From Ruminococcaceae bacterium UBA6842 (lineage in GTDB: Bacteria > Bacillota > Clostridia > Oscillospirales > Acutalibacteraceae), in the NCBI GenBank assembly GCA_002451855.1, contig DKDS01000090.1, forward strand, positions 1 through 10,545: a stretch of DNA of 10,545 bases, given 5' to 3'. Below are positions 6,701-10,545 of this stretch, piece by piece. Under the pieces are notes generated by a model that had not been told where the DNA came from, did not search any database, and saw only the letters and a program-made list of their open reading frames with translations. Made by a program: the position numbers and the translations under genes. Every line of letters begins with the position of its first letter. The stretch's first letter is position 1.

Positions 6701-8769
6701 GGGCACCGATGAAGCATAAAGTGCGCTTTTTCCAAACCTATGATGATTTACTTAAGTATAATGCCGGGGACACATCTGTCAAGCCTATTTCAGAAAAAGA
6801 AGTGACGCACGGAAATGTGCTCGGTTCAGTGGATAACCCCAAGGATAAATCCCAATATAACTACACCTTCGGCGGATGGTTCTACGAAGAAAACGGGAAT
6901 AGACTTGCCTATACGCCGCTGGACACACCGGTAGTAAAGGATATGAATGTATTTGCTTCATGGGGTTCGCTGACTGCGCAACCGTACCGTATACACTATG
7001 CGCTCCACAATCCGGAAACGGATTCCGGTTGGACAGCGTTACTACCGCCCTCCGCAGATGCAAATGACAACGAGACATACACCGTTACAAAGGGAACGGT
7101 AACGCGCACTTATGTTTATCTCACTTCTGACAGCAGATTTCATTTGTGTATAGCGAACGATACCGAAGGCTTTGCGTATCAGGGGAGCACACGCACCTTT
7201 ACTCCAAAGGCGGGGGACCCGTACAATCAGTTATACACCGCTTATAACAACGGGTACTATCCCACACTGGCAAGCCACTCCATTACAATGGAATATGAGG
7301 AAAACAAGGAAAAGCCGAAGTACAATATCTTTACCTTCACATATGTTAATGTGAAAGAGGTGGAATATACAGTAGAATATCGGTATGCGGATACAAATGA
7401 GAAGATTGCCGAATCGGAAACGAAAACAACATCAAACGCCGTTATAACGGAGCGTTTCAAAACAATTACCGATTATATTCCCGACGCATTTTTTAAGCGG
7501 CTTATTTTGGCTGTGGAAAAGAATGAAAACGGTGATTATGTCAGCTCTTCAACCAATGTGCTTGTGTTCTATTATACAAAAAACACCACCAGTGCGTATT
7601 ACGCCGTGCATTATATGCTTCAAAATATAGGTGCGGATACCGCACTTGATAAAGAAAATGGGAAATATAAAAACTACACCGAGTCCTCAGCACACACTGA
7701 GGGAATCGGAAATGTGGGTGATACCTGTGATATACCGCCGCAAACCTTCAGCGGATTTGAGGTGCAGAAAACCGCAAAGGTGATCAGCACAAATGCAACA
7801 GGGTCAGGAACCCAAGAAAAAGATGTTTCGCTTATAGAAAACGACGGAACCCCTCATTTCGAAATCACGGTGTCACAAAACGGTACAGAGCTGTATATTT
7901 TTTACACCAGAAAAACGCAGAAGTACAACGTTTATTATTTGAAATACGGCACAGATATAAGCGACCTCGAAGCTTTGAAATATCCCGATGGATCCAACGG
8001 GGTGCTTAAGGCTACCAAAACCAAATCCGCGCAATTCGGCGCCGCGGTAACGGAATCGGCAGAGTCTCTCGGCGCCGGATGGACCTGCGTCTCAGCATTG
8101 ACACAATCCATACAGATACGGTCAATAGATAAGCAGAACTATATTATTTTTTACTATGCTCCCGTACAGAGAACAATCGAATATAAAATCTGGACTTATG
8201 GCGGAGGAACGCTGAACAACACGATTGAGGTCTTTGACGGAGATAATACGGAAGGAATAAAAGGTTCAACGCCGAAGGCTTTGGAGGGTTATGAATTTTC
8301 CGGTTGGTATTTGGACGAGGCTTGCACGGTATCTATTGGGGAAAAGGGTAATGTAGATGAAAGCACAAATCATTTGGATCCGGTCAGCAAATACCTTGCA
8401 GTGATGCCTGAGATAAATGTGTTTTATGCCAAATTCACCCCGGTCAATGGATCATTGACAATTACACGCGAAAAGGCAAAAGACGAAAGCAACGGAACAC
8501 AGGTGTTCGTCTATAAAATTCAGGCAAAAAACGACCCCGACTATGTAATTTATGCTACGATAGCAGGAAACGGAAGTATAACCGTAAAGGATCTGCCGTG
8601 TCGGGAATATACCGTAGAGCAGCAAAACGGTTGGTCGTGGCGTTATAGCGACACTGTTAAAACCGTAACTGTGAAAAGTAGCGGCAGCACCGTAACATTC
8701 GATGATACCGCCCAAAAGGAAACATGGCTCAACGGTAACAGCCAAAGGAAAACAAACAGAAAAGGGTGA
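3775..8769 (+). CDS. Giant multidomain adhesin-like protein with InlB-B repeats
   Basis: Secreted 1664-residue protein, probably an adhesin or matrix component. A basic 25-residue extension precedes the hydrophobic signal core (26-40), with cleavage near 42-47; it lacks the G-x-T-F-A box of its neighbours, so ordinary signal peptidase may process it. Residues about 50-160 look Ig-like (YQW at 91-93, paired cysteines). MucBP-like segments start near 293, 442, 1196, 1275 and 1383, most ending in a Y-Y-T-R/K type strand. InlB-B (Listeria-Bacteroides) type repeats lie near 368-436 (the clearest, F-D-N-N-G-G-Y-G to G-W to A-I-W), 894-977, 981-1065 and 1466-1551. A Cys/His cluster lies at 495-512. 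The end (about 1557-1655) resembles a Cna-B-like domain with WSWRY and WLNG. No LPxTG-like motif or C-terminal membrane helix is visible, so attachment must be indirect. The start is set by GGAGGTGA at 3763-3770. The boundaries are by eye. Confidence 0.9.
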   Translation: MKYAKIRTEAEKHARNNPVYYGNKKLLALVLCLIMILGSFNAYTTMAVTGSELKAVTIKYGGKDAERLTLPENERAELTAECSPELDGTEYQWQILADPENEIWANIYDGTAKRLTVSYAMVQSLLDTSGSTYIRCRAVYGGDQCVSSPICVTIEYLPPFSDGEATVSATKSNTLKKSAGRAAVQDNSEEHMVSISINYLDGVSGLPIYNPYTGYVNVSSEEYKATVISPTYLGYEPRYNADNPALTLPGTDGKDYRDYFPDSAPTINLHIEQNYSQPQYIVNVYYFASDVPFAVRYFFQNIHDDQYTEDVALYKISKAKTGTIVSDKELAVDESLTTGFTKLHHYPEAVAADGSTVFECYYDRNYCMIKFDNNGGYGVEPIYARYGTPFLVNEPTRHGYVFAGWDKQKADGTYDEAKDELPTTIPNENQTYKAIWEIANTTYNVAYWLEDADDDNYAYIGTVKQKYKESGVPVKSGDTVTPANAPALTADLIICGNEETDHEHSTACKLQHAKYYELDTEKNKNISVTVSGDGSTVLNVYYTRKYYTLRFIYAKETGTGSIQVVGGSTYGFGNKSDNTNWLNKDYSLDELLNNVKPGQWGEVESLPTPIDPEGAKYVTGTYQDENSVRYHYFEITARFGADLTKLWPTDVFGKVPVKDPSSHTANGASSATANDGWGKYAYLAGWNGEYKVRYSIEKDNSTVKGLYQKLDESILLGSYTGTDTNIERSIRTKTTVGANEVDSNACYFLAFFDNGANIGWSVPREWIYDLYVPVFEYEVPEDSALYTAIMNAANSTNTKDRTYTDPASGKTYYFYKNNGQIYRLYDRVTANDDNIIKNSDEVNGQTQTVLTGFYFDASYPSNSNISWFEQFPNGTLSDGRLSFTSRFFYTRDTFTITLHSHNAVYKTGSLSFDSAMNDFMTEDGKLIEPTYPDTLEKDAYYFDGWYASPECIDGTHYDTEGNYKMPATDVVLYAKWAPMKHKVRFFQTYDDLLKYNAGDTSVKPISEKEVTHGNVLGSVDNPKDKSQYNYTFGGWFYEENGNRLAYTPLDTPVVKDMNVFASWGSLTAQPYRIHYALHNPETDSGWTALLPPSADANDNETYTVTKGTVTRTYVYLTSDSRFHLCIANDTEGFAYQGSTRTFTPKAGDPYNQLYTAYNNGYYPTLASHSITMEYEENKEKPKYNIFTFTYVNVKEVEYTVEYRYADTNEKIAESETKTTSNAVITERFKTITDYIPDAFFKRLILAVEKNENGDYVSSSTNVLVFYYTKNTTSAYYAVHYMLQNIGADTALDKENGKYKNYTESSAHTEGIGNVGDTCDIPPQTFSGFEVQKTAKVISTNATGSGTQEKDVSLIENDGTPHFEITVSQNGTELYIFYTRKTQKYNVYYLKYGTDISDLEALKYPDGSNGVLKATKTKSAQFGAAVTESAESLGAGWTCVSALTQSIQIRSIDKQNYIIFYYAPVQRTIEYKIWTYGGGTLNNTIEVFDGDNTEGIKGSTPKALEGYEFSGWYLDEACTVSIGEKGNVDESTNHLDPVSKYLAVMPEINVFYAKFTPVNGSLTITREKAKDESNGTQVFVYKIQAKNDPDYVIYATIAGNGSITVKDLPCREYTVEQQNGWSWRYSDTVKTVTVKSSGSTVTFDDTAQKETWLNGNSQRKTNRKG

Positions 8770-8776
8770 TGCCTGT

Positions 8777-9355
8777 ATGCAAAAAAAGTTTAAAAAATTG
8801 GTGATTGCACTTATTTTACTGTTTGTGATTTTTGCAATAGGAGCCACTCTTGCTTTTATGTTTAAGAAAGCTAATAAAGTTAACACCTTTACTCCGGCGC
8901 AGGTTTCCTGTACCGTTCACGAAAAGCTGGATGATAAAGAGGTAGAAGACTCCTCTGCTGACGGGAGTGAAAAATCAGACATTCGTGTTAAAAACACCGG
9001 CAATGTAAAGGAATATCTGCGTGTGCGGTTGGTTTCCTATTTTGTCGATAAAGATAAAAATATCACGGGAGAAAAGCCCTCTGTCTATCCGAAACTCACT
9101 CTTAATGGCGGATGGCTGCAAGGCGAAAATAATACATACTATTACACAATGCCGATAGATCCGGGTGAATACACTCCCGTGCTTTGTGAACCCTTCACGC
9201 TTGTCAATGAAAGCACACAGGACGGTAAGACGATATATCAGGTTGTGGAGGTGTTTGCGGAAGCAATTCAGGCGGAGCCGACCTCGGCAGTAAAAGCCGC
9301 TTGGAAAGTGACCGTGGAAGAGGAAAACGGAGTAATAATTTCGGTGACTGAATGA
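8777..9355 (+). CDS. TasA-like exported protein, last gene of the cluster
   Basis: Small exported protein of 192 residues, related to the SipW-dependent TasA-like group. The N-terminal segment (8-29) ends in G-A-T-L-A, matching the cleavage box of the other cargo proteins, and is followed by N-T-F-T-P-A-Q-V. The body has I-R-V-K-N-T-G-N-V-K-E-Y-L-R-V-R-L, a YYYTMPIDPGEYT element with the PGE turn, and a late F-A-E-A-I-Q-A-E then A-A-W segment, all familiar in these clusters. There is no wall anchor. The ATG at 8777 is chosen over in-frame starts inside the previous gene because it gives the right signal length, lies seven bases after the previous stop, and has AAAGGGTGA at 8761-8769 in front. 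It is probably co-translated with the giant protein and may be its partner or a fibre cap; the function is not established. Confidence 0.85.
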   Translation: MQKKFKKLVIALILLFVIFAIGATLAFMFKKANKVNTFTPAQVSCTVHEKLDDKEVEDSSADGSEKSDIRVKNTGNVKEYLRVRLVSYFVDKDKNITGEKPSVYPKLTLNGGWLQGENNTYYYTMPIDPGEYTPVLCEPFTLVNESTQDGKTIYQVVEVFAEAIQAEPTSAVKAAWKVTVEEENGVIISVTE

Positions 9356-9396
9356 TGCGGTAAATTTTTAAATAAACGGCTATATAAAATTATACA

Positions 9397-9428
9397 GCGG
9401 CTATCGAAAACGGTAGCCGCATTTCTTA
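9397..9428 (+). terminator. Intrinsic terminator closing the cluster
   Basis: GCGGCTATCG (9397-9406) and CGGTAGCCGC (9411-9420) form a 10-bp stem with one G-T wobble and an AAAA loop, followed by ATTTCTTA. It lies 41 bases after the last gene. The T-rich tail is short and interrupted, so efficiency may be moderate. Confidence 0.75.
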
Positions 9429-9482
9429 TAAAAAGTGCCTGACTTACGGCATTGACGGTGAGATGTTTTTTGTTTTAAAAGC

Positions 9483-9520
9483 AAAAAAAGCGGGTATAGT
9501 CGAATTTCCTATGAACTATA
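9483..9520 (-). terminator. Weak candidate terminator for the AraC-family gene
   Basis: Read on the - strand, TATAGT and ACTATA (plus positions 9515-9520 and 9495-9500) form a 6-bp stem. It is followed, after a short CCCGC, by seven Ts (complement of 9483-9489). It lies in the right place, just beyond the stop at 9543, but the stem is short and A/T-rich with a 14-base loop. I see nothing else in the rest of the 9356-9542 gap. Confidence 0.3.
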
Positions 9521-9542
9521 AGAAAATTTATATGCTATATTT

Positions 9543-10301
9543 TTATATCTTAAAAACTTTATTGTGTTTTGAGTATTCTGTAGGTGTAAAACCGGTTTTT
9601 TCTTTAAATATGCGACAAAAATGATATTGGTTGGTAAATCCGCAACAAGTTGCTACAGCGTTTATTTTGAGAAACCCATCGGCTAAGAGTTGCTTCGCAT
9701 TGTTTATTCGTGTTTCTAACAGGTATTGTTTTGGTGAGAGTTTATATGTTTCGGTGAACAACTTTCTGAAATATACCTCGCTTATTTTACATTCGTGTGC
9801 TAAATCTTCATTTGAAAGTTTTGAATTTCCGAAATCCTTTTGAATAAGATTTATTGCCGGAGCAAGTCTGTTTTGCAATGTATTGTCAAGCGATATTCTG
9901 TGAAGAATGCCGTAAAAAATACTCATTATTTCAGCTCTGTTCCCCTCAAAAAGGAACAAGGCTTTCATTTTTTCATAGTCCTTAACATAAGCGGCAGGAC
10001 CCGGGATTGTAAATGAGAGTATTTTGTCGCACGAAAAGTTATCGCAATCAAAGTTTATAACCGGAAACCTACCGGTTTTATCGCCGTGCAGAGAGTAGTT
10101 CTTGCCTTTAGGCAAAAAAACGGCTTTGGTTTCGTCAGAAATGATTTTTTCCCCATTGATTGCATAAGTAATTTGTCCGTCTAAACAAAACGAAAGACCG
10201 AAGTATTCCCTGTCGGTAATTTCAGCAGTCTTTCCGCGTGGAGACATAACGGTAAACATTTGTTTAATATCGGTTACAGTAATATTGTTGAGTTCATTCA
10301 T
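9543..10301 (-). CDS. AraC-family transcriptional regulator
   Basis: DNA-binding regulator of 252 residues, the usual length for two-domain AraC proteins. The N-terminal part (about 10-100) looks like the cupin-type ligand domain (GLSFCLDGQITYAINGE, then VFLPKGKNYSL). The C-terminal domain has two helix-turn-helix units: first about 161-183 (L-S-N-E-D-L-A to Y-F-R-K-L-F), second about 211-243 (I-N-A-V-A-T-C-C-G-F to Y-H-F-C-R-I-F-K-E-K-T-G-F-T-P-T-E-Y, the family signature). The start at 10301 has GGGGG seven bases upstream on its own strand (complement of 10309-10313). It converges on the surface cluster and diverges from the promoter at 10415-10443, so its target is more likely the unit to the right, commonly sugar metabolism in this family. 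The ligand is not readable. The region is visibly more A+T-rich than the cluster. Confidence 0.95.
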   Translation of the reverse strand: MNELNNITVTDIKQMFTVMSPRGKTAEITDREYFGLSFCLDGQITYAINGEKIISDETKAVFLPKGKNYSLHGDKTGRFPVINFDCDNFSCDKILSFTIPGPAAYVKDYEKMKALFLFEGNRAEIMSIFYGILHRISLDNTLQNRLAPAINLIQKDFGNSKLSNEDLAHECKISEVYFRKLFTETYKLSPKQYLLETRINNAKQLLADGFLKINAVATCCGFTNQYHFCRIFKEKTGFTPTEYSKHNKVFKI

Positions 10302-10332
10302 AGAACAACCCCCATTTTGAAATTATATTATG

Positions 10333-10361
10333 ATTATAAACATTATTGTTTAAAAAAACAA
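10333..10361 (-). promoter_or_regulatory. Sigma-A-type promoter of the AraC-family gene
   Basis: On the - strand, TTGTTT (complement of 10356-10361), a 17-base spacer and TATAAT (complement of 10333-10338) form a near-consensus promoter about 32 bases before the start codon. The -10 is perfect and the -35 matches at four of six positions. Confidence 0.7.
10337..10352. promoter_or_regulatory. Palindrome inside the AraC promoter spacer
   Basis: TAAACA (10337-10342), TTAT, TGTTTA (10347-10352) is a perfect 6-bp inverted repeat sitting between the -35 and -10 boxes of the AraC-gene promoter. A protein bound here would block polymerase, so it is a candidate operator. AraC proteins more often use direct repeats, and the site is simple A/T-rich sequence, so chance is possible. 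Confidence 0.3.
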
Positions 10362-10414
10362 GACAAGCATTTATTATGAGTATCAAAAACATCAAAATAG
10401 TATCGTTTTACGCA

Positions 10415-10443
10415 TTGAGATTGCAAAACTGTAGGGATATAAT
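10415..10443 (+). promoter_or_regulatory. Divergent sigma-A-type promoter reading out of the window
   Basis: TTGAGA (10415-10420), a 17-base spacer and TATAAT (10438-10443) match the sigma-A consensus at 11 of 12 positions. Transcription would start near 10450 and run off the right end. It diverges from the AraC-gene promoter about 55 bases away, a usual layout for a regulator and its target. Confidence 0.65.
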
Positions 10444-10447
10444 AAAA

Positions 10448-10545
10448 ATGGCAAGCAAAAATTCTTTAATCGCCAAATCCAAGGTTGTAAGAGAATATAT
10501 TTATTCTTGCTTGCCCAAATGGATTCAGGAGCTAACTATATAAAA
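10448..10545 (+). pseudogene. Possible broken or partial GntR-like regulator N-terminus
   Basis: An ATG at 10448, with a weak AGGGAT nine bases upstream, opens a 31-codon frame that stops at 10541. Its first 20 residues (ending K-S-K-V-V-R-E-Y-I-Y-S) look like the start of a GntR-type helix-turn-helix domain. From 10507 the next frame over reads L-L-A-Q-M-D-S-G-A-N-Y-I-K and stays open to the window end, the natural continuation of such a domain. One missing base near 10505-10508 would explain this as a frameshift or sequencing error. Against it: the promoter at 10415-10443 would start transcription about two bases into this gene, and the right-hand part cannot be seen. This is a tentative call. 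Confidence 0.25.
10450..10515 (+). repeat. 9-bp inverted repeat at the predicted transcript start
   Basis: GGCAAGCAA (10450-10458) is perfectly matched by TTGCTTGCC (10507-10515). Between them AGAATA/TATTCT (10492-10497 with 10502-10507) forms a second small hairpin that shares one base with the outer arm. The left arm begins where the promoter at 10415-10443 should start transcription, so the RNA 5' end could be closed in a helix. I see no known riboswitch core. Confidence 0.35.

Noticed and set aside
3775..8769. Calling the giant protein an internalin
   Set aside because: Only the B-repeat type is shared; there are no leucine-rich repeats, so a virulence role cannot be claimed.
9460..9490. 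T-run and A-run around 9465-9489 as a second terminator on the + strand
   Set aside because: The pairing is TTTTTT with AAAAAA only, simple low-complexity sequence with no G/C clamp; the hairpin at 9397-9420 suffices.
10346..10543. 65-codon frame starting with TTG at 10346
   Set aside because: Its first part spans the AraC-gene promoter and the divergent promoter, with no ribosome site. Only the part from 10448 has any suggestive similarity.
1..10545. CRISPR arrays, tRNA or rRNA genes, insertion sequences
   Set aside because: No regularly spaced repeats, no cloverleaf or rRNA sequence, and no transposase or terminal repeats were seen.

Overview
The window looks like chromosomal DNA of an uncultured or commensal Firmicute of the class Clostridia (Oscillospiraceae or Ruminococcaceae type). 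The reasons are the AGGAGG-type ribosome binding sites, mid-range base composition, SipW-type signal peptidases with TasA/camelysin-like cargo, an SPKTG sortase motif, and a very large InlB-B-repeat surface protein. This is inferred from family content; no phylogenetic marker is present.

Positions 132-9355 carry seven genes on the + strand that read as one export and surface-assembly cluster. In order: an ER-type (SipW-like) signal peptidase with a coiled-coil tail; a TasA-like secreted subunit; a TasA-like protein with a C-terminal SPKTG sorting signal; a second SipW-like peptidase overlapping it by 11 bases; another SipW-dependent secreted protein; a 1664-residue multidomain adhesin-like protein (Ig-like start, MucBP-like segments, four InlB-B/Listeria-Bacteroides-type repeats, Cna-B-like end); and a last TasA-like protein. 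A hairpin terminator at 9397-9420 closes the run. Genes 3 to 7 are tightly packed. The two larger gaps, 762-915 and 1609-1784, flank the likely major subunit and hold striking RNA secondary structure, which suggests post-transcriptional control of that subunit.

The likely joint job is to build a proteinaceous cell-surface fibre or matrix. The two membrane peptidases would trim the TasA-like subunits, one subunit would be fixed to the wall by a sortase encoded elsewhere, and the giant protein would act as adhesin or matrix component. This is by analogy to Bacillus subtilis tapA-sipW-tasA and is not proven by the sequence.

The right end (9421-10545) looks more A+T-rich and is a separate unit. 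It has an AraC-family regulator on the - strand, convergent with the cluster, with a clear promoter in front of it. A divergent + strand promoter then drives something that runs off the window, possibly a GntR-like regulator whose reading frame appears broken here.
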